Part shown: positions 1 through 6,978 of the stretch, in pieces
How the letters are laid out: each line of letters begins with the position of its first letter
Numbering within the stretch: position 1 is the stretch's first letter
Assembly (NCBI GenBank): GCA_019689695.1
Contig: JADGHA010000016.1
Coordinates: 1-20,288 of the forward strand
Source: Micromonosporaceae bacterium
GTDB lineage: Bacteria > Actinomycetota > Actinomycetes > Mycobacteriales > Micromonosporaceae
Direction of reading: 5' to 3'
Length of the DNA stretch: 20,288 nucleotides
Notes under the pieces: model-generated
The model's database searches: none
Told to the model about the DNA's origin: nothing
What the model saw: only the letters and a program-made list of their open reading frames with translations
Made by a program: the position numbers and the translations under genes

Positions 1-98
1 GCGAGGCGATCGTGCTCGCCCCGCTCACCCTGGTGGGGACGCCCAGCCGGCGGGCGCGCCAGGTGCCGCCCGGGCGGCCGGACGCGGCGGCCGCCTAG
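1..98 (+). CDS. 3' end of an unidentified protein (partial)
   Basis: The window opens inside a reading frame whose last 31 codons run from position 3 to a TAG at 96-98. All 31 sense codons end in G or C, which the other two frames do not show, so this is probably real coding sequence. The visible C-terminus starts EAIVLAPLTLVGTPSRR and ends in an Ala-rich tail (DAAAA). The family cannot be named from so short a piece. It converges on ctaF, and the two stop codons are about 45 bp apart with a hairpin between them. Confidence 0.5.
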   Translation, partial: EAIVLAPLTLVGTPSRRARQVPPGRPDAAAA

Positions 99-121
99 CG
101 GGACGCCGGCGGCTGCCTAGC

Positions 122-170
122 GGGACGCGGCGGCGCGTAGCGGTCAGTGCCCGCTGACGCGCCGCGTCCC
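122..170. terminator. Bidirectional hairpin terminator between convergent genes
   Basis: Left arm 122-143 and right arm 151-170 pair over about 19 bp. The left arm carries a 3-nt bulge, the right arm a 1-nt bulge, and the loop is 7 nt (144-150). The loop holds the ctaF stop codon, so the right arm lies in the last codons of ctaF. There is no U tract, which is common for actinobacterial terminators. Upstream of it, the motif TAGCGGGACGC appears at 96 and again at 118, so part of the arm may come from a small local duplication. Confidence 0.55.
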
Positions 171-569
171 GGTGTAGTACTCGAAGAGCAGCCCGCAGGT
201 GGCGAAGATGACCGCGATCAGCCCGGCCGCGGTCAGCCACCACTGCCAGACCACCAGGCCGACGCCGGCCACCGAGGCGGCCAGCGCCAGCCCGAACGGC
301 CAGTAGCTGCCCGGGCTGAAGAAGCCCACCTCGCCGGCGCCCTCGCTGATCTCCGCGTCCGGGCGGTCCTCCGGCCGCGGTTCGATGCGGCGCGAGACGA
401 ACCAGAAGAACCCGCCGCACATCAGGCACAGCAGCCCGGCCAGGGCGAGCGCCACCGTGCCGATCCAGTCGGTGCGGCCGAGCTCGTAATCCGTCCACCA
501 GGCGTAGACGCCGCTGGCGAGGACGAGGAAGACGGCCACCAGGCCGAAGATCCGCGACTCAGACTTCAC
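144..569 (-). CDS. ctaF: Cytochrome c oxidase subunit IV, actinobacterial type (CtaF)
   Basis: A 141-residue membrane protein with four hydrophobic segments (roughly 6-25, 36-58, 90-110 and 111-132) and a polar loop at 59-82. The N-terminal segment reading MKSESRIFGLVAVFLVLASG and the motif SPGSYWPFGLAL are typical of CtaF, the small fourth subunit of the actinobacterial aa3 oxidase in the cytochrome bc1-aa3 supercomplex. The start is GTG at 569; an AAGGTAGG ribosome site lies about 5 nt upstream. It follows ctaC by 78 bp on the same strand and is probably co-transcribed. The catalytic subunit gene ctaD is not between them, so it must lie elsewhere, as in mycobacteria. Confidence 0.93.
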   Translation of the reverse strand: MKSESRIFGLVAVFLVLASGVYAWWTDYELGRTDWIGTVALALAGLLCLMCGGFFWFVSRRIEPRPEDRPDAEISEGAGEVGFFSPGSYWPFGLALAASVAGVGLVVWQWWLTAAGLIAVIFATCGLLFEYYTGTRRVSGH

Positions 570-626
570 GTTTGCCTACCTTCGTACGCGACCGCGGGGC
601 CGGCGCGGGCACGCCCGCCCCGCTTT

Positions 627-664
627 GTCTAGCTGGCCTCGCGCTGTCTAGCTCGCCTCGCGCT
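627..664. repeat. 19-bp tandem duplication across the ctaC stop codon
   Basis: Positions 627-645 and 646-664 are two 19-bp copies that differ at one base (G at 635, C at 654). The second copy holds the last codons and the stop of ctaC (stop 648-650); the first lies just downstream in the ctaC-ctaF gap. It looks like a recent slippage duplication that left the protein end intact. Confidence 0.85.
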
Positions 665-1577
665 CGGTGCGGTCGGTGTTGAACGGATGGGTGGTCACCG
701 CGTACGGCTCCTCGCCGATGCTGCTCAGCGCGTCCGGTGTGGACTGGCCGGCCCGCTTGGCGGCGAGGAACTGGTCGTACTTCTCCGGCGTGACCGCGCG
801 CAGCTCGAAGTTCATCTGGGAGTGGTAGGTGCCGCACAGCTCGGCGCAGCGGCCGACGTACGCGCCCTCCTTCTCCAGCGTCACCTGGAACGCGTTGCGC
901 ACGCTGCCGGGGAACACGTCCCGCTTGAACAGCAGGTCGGGCACCCAGAACGAGTGGATGACGTCGTTGCTGTGCTCCTCGATCCGGATCGTGCGGTGGG
1001 TGGGCAGCACCAGCACCGGAATGTAGTTGGCGTTGCCGGTGGTGCTGGCGACCGTGTGCGCGTCCGCGCCCGGGGCGTCGCGGTAGTTGAACTGCCACTC
1101 CCACTTGAACGCGACCACCTCGACGGTCACGTCCGGGTTCTTGCTGGTCTTGTCCACGTCGGTCTGCACGATCGCGGTGTAGTAGAAGAGCACCGCGATG
1201 ATCAGGAACGGCACGACCGTGTAGAGGAACTCCAGCGGGATGTTGTAGCGGGTCTGCTCCGGCAGCGCCTCACCCCGCTTCCGGTAGCGGATGATGCACC
1301 AGAAGATCAGCCCCCAGACGAAGAAGCCGACCACCAGCGCGGCGATCACCGAGCCGATCCACAGGTCGTACATCCGGCTGGCCTGCGGGGTCACCCCGCC
1401 CTTGGGCCAGCCGAAGTTGCCGAAGGCGTCGCCGAAATCGCTCAGCGAGCACCCGCCGAGGAGCGTGACCAGCGCCACCGCGCCCGCCCCTAGCCCGGCG
1501 AGCCGACCGAAGGCACCTGCTCGCCTCCTGCCTGACGCCCGGGACCAGCCGCCTTCGTCCACGCGGCGCTTGTCCAT
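648..1577 (-). CDS. ctaC: Cytochrome c oxidase subunit II (CuA subunit), lipoprotein
   Basis: A 309-residue subunit II that takes electrons from cytochrome c (fused to the bc1 complex in actinobacteria) through its binuclear CuA centre. Residues 25-43 form a lipoprotein signal ending in the lipobox LLGGC, so Cys43 should be acylated after cleavage. Two membrane helices follow (about 73-97 and 117-137), then an extracytoplasmic cupredoxin domain. CuA ligands are all present: His208 (VIHSFWVP), then Cys244, Glu246, Cys248, His252 and Met255 in CAELCGTYHSQM. The start is ATG 1577 with AGGAGG about 11 nt upstream and a possible -10 TAATCT (RC of 1617-1622). It diverges from the desulfurase gene and leads the ctaC-ctaF unit. 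Confidence 0.97.
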   Translation of the reverse strand: MDKRRVDEGGWSRASGRRRAGAFGRLAGLGAGAVALVTLLGGCSLSDFGDAFGNFGWPKGGVTPQASRMYDLWIGSVIAALVVGFFVWGLIFWCIIRYRKRGEALPEQTRYNIPLEFLYTVVPFLIIAVLFYYTAIVQTDVDKTSKNPDVTVEVVAFKWEWQFNYRDAPGADAHTVASTTGNANYIPVLVLPTHRTIRIEEHSNDVIHSFWVPDLLFKRDVFPGSVRNAFQVTLEKEGAYVGRCAELCGTYHSQMNFELRAVTPEKYDQFLAAKRAGQSTPDALSSIGEEPYAVTTHPFNTDRTEREAS

Positions 1578-1616
1578 GACGCTCCCGCCCTCCTGCCAGT
1601 CCGGCCGAACGGTGGC

Positions 1617-1672
1617 AGATTAACCGACCGCCTGTAGTAGCAACCGGCTGGGGGGTGGTTGGGCGGTACCGT
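1617..1672. promoter_or_regulatory. Divergent promoter region, ctaC / cysteine desulfurase
   Basis: For ctaC (-), TAATCT is the reverse complement of 1617-1622 and would give a leader of about 30 nt carrying the AGGAGG site. For the desulfurase (+), TACCGT at 1667-1672 fits TANNNT and ends 6 nt before GTG 1679. Between them is imperfect dyad symmetry: ACCGCC (1627-1632) and CAACC (1641-1645) mirror GGTTG (1657-1661) and GGCGGT (1662-1667). The right half overlaps the + strand -10 element, so it could be an operator. No good -35 box is seen on the + strand. This is inference from motifs only. Confidence 0.35.
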
Positions 1673-1678
1673 CGTGTC

Positions 1679-2782
1679 GTGGCCGAGGCCTACTTCGACG
1701 CCGCCGCCGCCGCTCCACTGCACCCGGTGGCCCGGCAGGCGCTGCTCGCCGCCTTGGAGGACGGCTGGGCCGACCCAGGCAAGCTCTACGCGCAGGCCCG
1801 CCGGGCACGCCAGCTGCTGGAGGCGGCGCAGGCCGCGGTGGCGCAGGTGCTGGGCGTCCGTCCGGAAGAAGTGACGTTCACCGCGAGCGGGACCGCCGCG
1901 GCGCAGGCGGCGGTGCTGGGCGGGCTGGCCGGCCGGCAGCGGGCCGGCCGGGTGCTGGTGCACTCGGCGATCGAGCACTCGGCCGTGCTGCACGTCGCCG
2001 AGCGGCAGGAGGCGGTCGCGGTGCCGGTGGACCGGCTCGGCCGGCTGGACCTTCAGGCGTGGGGCGCGGCGGTGCGCAGGCCCGGCGTGGCCCTGGCCGC
2101 GCTGATCTCGGCCAGCCACGAGGTGGGTACCGTCCAGCCGGTGGCCGCCGCCGCGGATCTGTGCGACGCGGCCGGTGTCCCGCTCTACGTCGACGCCGCC
2201 CAGTCGGTGGGCCGGGTCCCGGTGCCCGGCGGGTGGTCGATCCTGTCCGCGAGCGCCCACAAATGGGGTGGCCCGCCCGGGGTCGGCGTGCTCGTGGTCC
2301 GCAAGGGCGTCCGGTGGGAACCGCCCGCGCGGTCCGGCCCGCCGGACCTCCCGGCCATCGTCGCCGCGGCCGCCGCGCTGCGCGCGGTCGCCGCCGACGC
2401 TGAGGCGGAGGCGGCCCGCCTCTCCGCGCTGGTCGACCGGATCCGCGCCACGGTGGCCGCGACCGTGCCGGACGTCGAGGTGGTCGGCGACCCGGTCGAC
2501 CGGCTGCCGCACCTGGTCACCTTCTCCGTCCTGTACGTGGACGGCGAGGCGCTGCTGCACGCGCTGGACCGGCGCGGCTTCGCGGTCTCCTCCGGATCGT
2601 CGTGCACCTCGGACACCCTGCGGCCCAGCCACGTACTCGAGGCGATGGGCGTGCTCTCCCACGGCAACGTCCGCGTCTCCCTGCACCGCGAGACCACACC
2701 CGAGCAGGTGGACGAGTTTCTCGCCGTGCTCCCGGATGTGGTCGCGTCGCTGCGGGCCGAGGCGGGGGTGCTGGACCTGTGA
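1679..2782 (+). CDS. Cysteine desulfurase-like PLP enzyme (aminotransferase class V)
   Basis: A 367-residue fold-type I PLP enzyme of the NifS/IscS group, expected to release sulfur from cysteine as an enzyme-bound persulfide. Visible motifs: IEHSAVL (His100, stacking on PLP), SASHEVGTVQP, YVDAAQSVG (Asp172), SASAHKWGG (PLP lysine Lys195) and the active-site loop SSGSSCTSD (Cys309). The segment after the lysine is about ten residues short: the usual GGGQE...RAGT motif is reduced to PPARSGPPDLP. The start is uncertain. GTG 1679 is chosen because TACCGT sits 6 nt upstream and the protein then begins as family members do; GTG 1655 adds eight residues. It overlaps the TusA-like gene by 4 nt (GTGA), so the carrier is the likely sulfur acceptor. 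Confidence 0.85.
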   Translation: MAEAYFDAAAAAPLHPVARQALLAALEDGWADPGKLYAQARRARQLLEAAQAAVAQVLGVRPEEVTFTASGTAAAQAAVLGGLAGRQRAGRVLVHSAIEHSAVLHVAERQEAVAVPVDRLGRLDLQAWGAAVRRPGVALAALISASHEVGTVQPVAAAADLCDAAGVPLYVDAAQSVGRVPVPGGWSILSASAHKWGGPPGVGVLVVRKGVRWEPPARSGPPDLPAIVAAAAALRAVAADAEAEAARLSALVDRIRATVAATVPDVEVVGDPVDRLPHLVTFSVLYVDGEALLHALDRRGFAVSSGSSCTSDTLRPSHVLEAMGVLSHGNVRVSLHRETTPEQVDEFLAVLPDVVASLRAEAGVLDL

Positions 2783-3003
2783 CCGGCCCTCCGGAGGTGC
2801 TCGACTGCCGCGGCCAGCGCTGCCCGCTGCCGGTGATCGCGCTGGCCCGGCGCCTGCCCCAGCTGCCGGTCGGCTCGGTGCTGCGGGTGCTCGCCGACGA
2901 CCCGGCCGCCGCGAACGACATCCCCGCCTGGTGCCGGATGCGGGGCCAGGAGTACGCCGGCTCCCCCGCCGAGCACGCCTACGACGTCCGCCGGGTCGCG
3001 TGA
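2779..3003 (+). CDS. TusA/SirA-family sulfur carrier protein
   Basis: A 74-residue protein whose first third, DCRGQRCPLPVIALAR, carries the CPxP signature of the TusA/SirA/YedF family. Cys15 is the expected persulfide-carrying residue. These small two-layer proteins accept sulfur from a cysteine desulfurase and pass it on, for example to tRNA thiolation or molybdenum cofactor enzymes. The GTG start at 2779 overlaps the desulfurase stop (GTGA), a sign of translational coupling and of a donor/acceptor pair. The final acceptor cannot be told from here; no DsrEFH, tRNA thiolase or moco gene is nearby. In-frame codon use is strongly GC3-biased. Confidence 0.88.
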   Translation: MTGPPEVLDCRGQRCPLPVIALARRLPQLPVGSVLRVLADDPAAANDIPAWCRMRGQEYAGSPAEHAYDVRRVA

Positions 3004-3045
3004 CGTCCACGGGAGACGTACGTATCTGGAAATATTTGCCGCTTT

Positions 3046-3101
3046 AGTTGAGTCCGGTCGCGCCCGCTGCTGGATAGCATCCGTCCACCCCTATCTCAAC
3101 T
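3046..3101 (+). promoter_or_regulatory. Putative promoter with inverted repeats ahead of the peptidase gene
   Basis: The 117-bp gap contains an AT-rich patch (AAATATTT near 3030), a -10-like TAGCAT at 3075-3080, and a perfect 7-bp inverted repeat, AGTTGAG at 3046-3052 and CTCAACT at 3095-3101, flanking it. No convincing -35 box is at standard spacing. The repeats could bind a dimeric regulator or form a long-loop stem in DNA; this is a weak call. Confidence 0.3.
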
Positions 3102-3120
3102 CTGGCAGGGAAGGGATCAG

Positions 3121-5976
3121 ATGAATCCTGCGGGCCGGAACAGGATGCGCCGGACGACCACCGTCGTGGCGGCGGGTGTACTCATCATCGGTATGGCGGC
3201 GACCGCCGCCCAGGCGAAGGGCGCCGACGACCCCGAGACGAGGGCCTTCACCCAGGTCGCGGCGCTGCAGCAGGTCAAGAAGTCGCTCACCAGATCCGAA
3301 CGGAAGCTGGACGGCAGGCTCGCCCTGGAGCTACGCCTGCGCCAGGACAAGACGGTGGCCGCCGCGGCGCCCAAGGTGTCGACCGGCGTCAAGGTGGCCA
3401 CGAACGGCACCACCCGGGTGACCATCGACGCGACCAAGGTGGACGACGGCCTGCTGTCGCGGCTGCGCGGCGTGGGTGCCGGTATCCGCTACCCGTCGCC
3501 CAGGACGGGCACGGTCCTGGTCGACGCGCCGCTGTCGGCGCTGACCACGATCGCATCCTGGCCGGACGTCACCCGGGTCAGGACGCCCTCCGGAGCGATG
3601 ACCGCCCGGATGACCACCCCGGAGGCGGCGGCGAAGGCGGCCGCGGAGTCGAAGGAGGCCAAGGCTGCCCGGCTGGCCGGGGCGCTGCGGGCCGCCGAGG
3701 CGAAGGCGGCGCCGGCGGGCGCCGCGGCCGCCGCGGTCGACCAGGGTTCGGTGGTCTCCGAAGGAGACCGCACGCACGCGGCCGACACCGCCCGCGCCCG
3801 GTACAAGGTCACCGGTATCGGCGTCAAGGTCTGCGTCCTCTCCGACGGGGTCGACTCGCTGGACGCCTCCGTGGCCTCCGGCGACCTGCCGCCAGACGTG
3901 GACGTGTTGCCCGGTCAGGAGGGCGACGGCGACGAGGGCACGGCGATGCTGGAGATCATTCATGACCTCGCGCCGTCGGCGAAGCTGGGCTTCGCCACCG
4001 CGTTCATCAGCGAGGAGAGCTTCGCCGACAACATCCTCGCGCTGCGCTTCGACGCGCACTGCGACATCATCGTCGACGACGTCCTGTACTTCCACGAGGA
4101 TCCGTTCCAGGACGGGCTCATCGCCCAGTCGGTCAACGCCGTCACCGCGGACGGTGCCTTCTACTTCAGCTCGGCCGGGAACGAGGGCAACACCATCGAC
4201 GGCACCGCCGGCAACTACGAGGGCGACTTCGTCGACTCCGGCCGCGGCGTCGGCAAGTTCGCCGGGCAGGCGCACGACTTCGACCCGGGCCCGGGCGTGC
4301 AGGTGTTCAACCCCCTCTCCCCCAACAGCGACAACGTGCCGGTGACGCTGTGGTGGAGCGATCCGCTCGGCGCCTCCAGCAACGACTACGACCTGTACGC
4401 GTTCGACTCCGACGGCAACGTTGTGGCGGTCTCGTTCGAGGTGCAGGACGGCGACGACGACCCGTTCGAGATCCTGGGCACCGCGCTGTTCCTCACCGGC
4501 CAGCGGCTCGCCGTGGTCAAGTTCTCCGGCGAGGACCGGTACTTCCAGCTCAGCGCGTTGCGGGGCCGGTTCGCCGACTCCCCCGACGGGTTGACGGGCT
4601 TCTCCACGCCGGGCGTCACCCGCGGGCACGCCGCCGCGGCCCAGGCCTTCGCGGTCGCCGCCGCGCCGGCGCACAACGCGTTCGGGCGTGACCTCGAGGT
4701 GGGCGATCCGCCGAACCCGGCCGGCCCGTACCCCGATGTCTTCACCCGCAAGTCGGCGCCGGAGCGGTTCACTTCGGACGGTCCGCGCCGGGTGTTCTAC
4801 GAGGCGGACGGGACGCCGATCACGCCGGGGGACGTCAGCTCGACCGGCGGCGCGGTCCGCCAGAAGCCGGAGATCACCGCGGCGGACGGCACGGCCAGCT
4901 CGGTCTTCGGCTTCTCACCGTTCTTCGGCACCTCGGCGGCGGCTCCGCACGCGGCGGCGATCGCCGCGCTGGCGCTGTCCGGCAACCCTGGGATGACCAA
5001 CGCCGAGATCCGTGCCGCGCTCACCAGCTCGGCGCTGGATCTCAAGCCGGCCGGCGTGGACAACCGCTCCGGGTACGGCGTGATCCGGGCGGACCGGCTG
5101 CTGCGCACCACCGGAGCCACGCCGCAGCCGCTGGTGCAGGCCGGCGAGCCGACGGTGACGCCGGTCAGCGGCGACGGCGACGCCTTCCTGGAGCCGGGCG
5201 AGCAGGCGAGCATCTCGGTGCCGGCGGTGAACGTCGGCGACGGCACGGCCACCGGGGTCAGCGTCGTGCTGACCGCCACCGATCCGCTGGTGACCCTGCG
5301 GCCGCCGGCGCGCTCGTACGGCAACATCGCCGCCGGGGCCAGCAAGTCGCGCTCGTTCACGCTGACCCTGGACCCGGCCTACCCGGTGGGAAAGCCGGTC
5401 GCCCTGTCCGCCAAGGTGACCTTCGCCGGCGTGCTGTCGCCGACGACGGACAGCCTCTCGGTGCCGGTCGGCCAGCCGTCCACGCAGGTGCAGACGTTCG
5501 CGTACGACGGGCCGGTGGTGCCGATCCCGGACGCCGACCCGACCGGCGTCTCCGCCACGATCGACGTCTCCGGTGTCGGGTACGCCTCCGGGCTGACCTT
5601 CTCCATCGACGGCACCGAGTGCTCTGCCACGGTCGGCGCGACCGGCGTGGGTCTGGACCACACTTTCGTCGGTGACCTGGTGGGCACGCTGACCGCGCCG
5701 GACGGCACCACCGCCACGCTCTTCTCGCGCTCCGGTGGCACCGGCAACAACATGTGCCAAACCGTCTTCGACGACGCCGCCACGACCCCGTTCGACGGGG
5801 TGAGCTCCAGCCTGAACCCGTTCACCGGGTCCTGGCAGCCGCTGACCCCGCTCGCCGCACTGCGGGCGTCCCCCGTTGACGGCACGTGGACCTTCCACGT
5901 GGCGGACCGGGCGGGCGCCGACACCGGCAACATCCGGGCGTTCTCGCTGCACATCACCGGCTTCGAGGCGCACTGA
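3121..5976 (+). CDS. Secreted subtilase-fold serine peptidase with P domain; His motif replaced by Glu
   Basis: A 951-residue exported peptidase. A signal peptide (about 1-32, ending AAQA) is followed by an Ala/Lys-rich pro-region up to about 225. The catalytic domain spans roughly 230-660, with Asp242 (VLSDGVD), Asn354 of the oxyanion hole (SSAGNEGN) and nucleophile Ser605 (GTSAAAPH). Where classical subtilisins have HGT, this one has DEGTAMLEIIHDLAP, putting Glu272 in the His position, as in the S53-like subgroup of the S8/S53 superfamily. A beta-rich insert lies at about 400-485. A CARDB-like beta-sandwich (about 676-783) and a proprotein-convertase P domain (about 805-949) follow. ATG 3121 has GAAGGGA 5 nt upstream. 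Substrate unknown; monocistronic, bounded downstream by a strong palindrome. Confidence 0.9.
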   Translation: MNPAGRNRMRRTTTVVAAGVLIIGMAATAAQAKGADDPETRAFTQVAALQQVKKSLTRSERKLDGRLALELRLRQDKTVAAAAPKVSTGVKVATNGTTRVTIDATKVDDGLLSRLRGVGAGIRYPSPRTGTVLVDAPLSALTTIASWPDVTRVRTPSGAMTARMTTPEAAAKAAAESKEAKAARLAGALRAAEAKAAPAGAAAAAVDQGSVVSEGDRTHAADTARARYKVTGIGVKVCVLSDGVDSLDASVASGDLPPDVDVLPGQEGDGDEGTAMLEIIHDLAPSAKLGFATAFISEESFADNILALRFDAHCDIIVDDVLYFHEDPFQDGLIAQSVNAVTADGAFYFSSAGNEGNTIDGTAGNYEGDFVDSGRGVGKFAGQAHDFDPGPGVQVFNPLSPNSDNVPVTLWWSDPLGASSNDYDLYAFDSDGNVVAVSFEVQDGDDDPFEILGTALFLTGQRLAVVKFSGEDRYFQLSALRGRFADSPDGLTGFSTPGVTRGHAAAAQAFAVAAAPAHNAFGRDLEVGDPPNPAGPYPDVFTRKSAPERFTSDGPRRVFYEADGTPITPGDVSSTGGAVRQKPEITAADGTASSVFGFSPFFGTSAAAPHAAAIAALALSGNPGMTNAEIRAALTSSALDLKPAGVDNRSGYGVIRADRLLRTTGATPQPLVQAGEPTVTPVSGDGDAFLEPGEQASISVPAVNVGDGTATGVSVVLTATDPLVTLRPPARSYGNIAAGASKSRSFTLTLDPAYPVGKPVALSAKVTFAGVLSPTTDSLSVPVGQPSTQVQTFAYDGPVVPIPDADPTGVSATIDVSGVGYASGLTFSIDGTECSATVGATGVGLDHTFVGDLVGTLTAPDGTTATLFSRSGGTGNNMCQTVFDDAATTPFDGVSSSLNPFTGSWQPLTPLAALRASPVDGTWTFHVADRAGADTGNIRAFSLHITGFEAH

Positions 5977-5987
5977 CCGTGGTGGCC

Positions 5988-6084
5988 CCGTACCGCCCCG
6001 GGCCGGCCGGCCCGGGGCGGTACGGCCCAAAGCGCCGAACCCGGGCGGGCCGCCCAAGGCAGTACCGCCTGGGCGGTACGGCCC
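5988..6084. terminator. Double palindromic bidirectional terminator
   Basis: Positions 5988-6025 are a perfect 38-bp palindrome (19-bp arms, no unpaired centre). A second hairpin pairs GTACCGCC (6062-6069) with GGCGGTAC (6072-6079). Both share the 14-mer GGGCGGTACGGCCC (6015-6028 and 6071-6084), so the arms could also pair across. It lies between the convergent stops of the peptidase gene (5976) and the transporter operon (6115), which fits a two-way terminator without a U tract. Confidence 0.7.
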
Positions 6085-6114
6085 GGGGCGGCCGGCGCCC
6101 GGCCGGCGACAGCG

Positions 6115-6978
6115 TCAGCCCTTGACCGCGCCCTGGGTGAAGCCGGCGATGAACCGGTCCAGGAACAGGTTGAACACCAGCGCGATCGGCACCGCCACCA
6201 GCACCGTCGCCGCCTGCAGCGACTGCCAGAAGAACACGTCACCGCGGACCAGCTCGGTGGGCACCCCGGTGGAGATCACCTTCTGGGACGTGGGTGACAC
6301 GAACGACAGCGCGTAGATGTACTCGCTGGCGGTCAGGGTGAACGCGAACACGACGACGGCGACGATCCCGGGGAACGCCAGCGGCACCACCGCCCGGATG
6401 AACGCGCCCACCCGGCTGTACCCGTCCACCATGGCCTGCTCCTCGATGTCCTTGGGAATCCCCTTGAGGAAGCCGATGAGCAGCCAGACCGAGACCGGGA
6501 TGGTGATGGTCGGGTAGACCAGCACCAGGGACCAGGTGGAGTCCTGCAGGCCCCAGGCGACCACGATCCGGGACAGGGACAGGAACAGCAGGCTGGGTGG
6601 GACCAGGTAGACCAGGAAGATGCCGATGCCGAACCATCCGGCCCACGGCCGGTCCAGCCGCGCCAGCGCGTACGCGGCAGGCAAACCCAGCACCAGCGTG
6701 ATCCCGACCACCAGTACGCCCACCCACAGCGTGTTCCACGCGAACGTGCCGAACGCGGTGTGCTGGAACAGGTAGGTGATGTGGTCGGGCGTTGCGGGAC
6801 GGTTGAACAGGAACGGGTTGTTCTGCGGGTTGTAGAGGTCGCGGTTCTGCTTGAACGCGGTGATGAGGCTCCACAGGAACGGAGCCGCGCACAGCAACGC
6901 GGCGAGGATCGCCAGCAGGTAGACGCCGACGCGGGACGCCACGTAGCGGCGCCGGTAGCCGGCGGCGGTCGTGACCAC
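6115..6978 (-). CDS. Carbohydrate ABC transporter permease, MalG/UgpE type
   Basis: A 287-residue inner-membrane permease with about six helices (first at 18-40, last near 255-275). The cytoplasmic EAA loop, EEQAMVDGYSRVGAFIRAVV at 179-198, is the docking site for the ATPase and assigns it to the binding-protein-dependent transport permease family, MalG side of CUT1 importers. It is the last gene of the four-gene operon. Its GTG start at 6978 directly follows the TGA of the first permease (TGAGTG), and the ribosome site GGAGGTGG lies within the end of that gene, so translation is probably coupled. The sugar cannot be predicted from the sequence. Confidence 0.93.
   Translation of the reverse strand: MVTTAAGYRRRYVASRVGVYLLAILAALLCAAPFLWSLITAFKQNRDLYNPQNNPFLFNRPATPDHITYLFQHTAFGTFAWNTLWVGVLVVGITLVLGLPAAYALARLDRPWAGWFGIGIFLVYLVPPSLLFLSLSRIVVAWGLQDSTWSLVLVYPTITIPVSVWLLIGFLKGIPKDIEEQAMVDGYSRVGAFIRAVVPLAFPGIVAVVVFAFTLTASEYIYALSFVSPTSQKVISTGVPTELVRGDVFFWQSLQAATVLVAVPIALVFNLFLDRFIAGFTQGAVKG

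Noticed and set aside
3331..4674. A - strand open frame of 447 codons opposite the peptidase gene
   Set aside because: Shadow frame of a gene with clear signal peptide, active-site motifs and P domain on the + strand.
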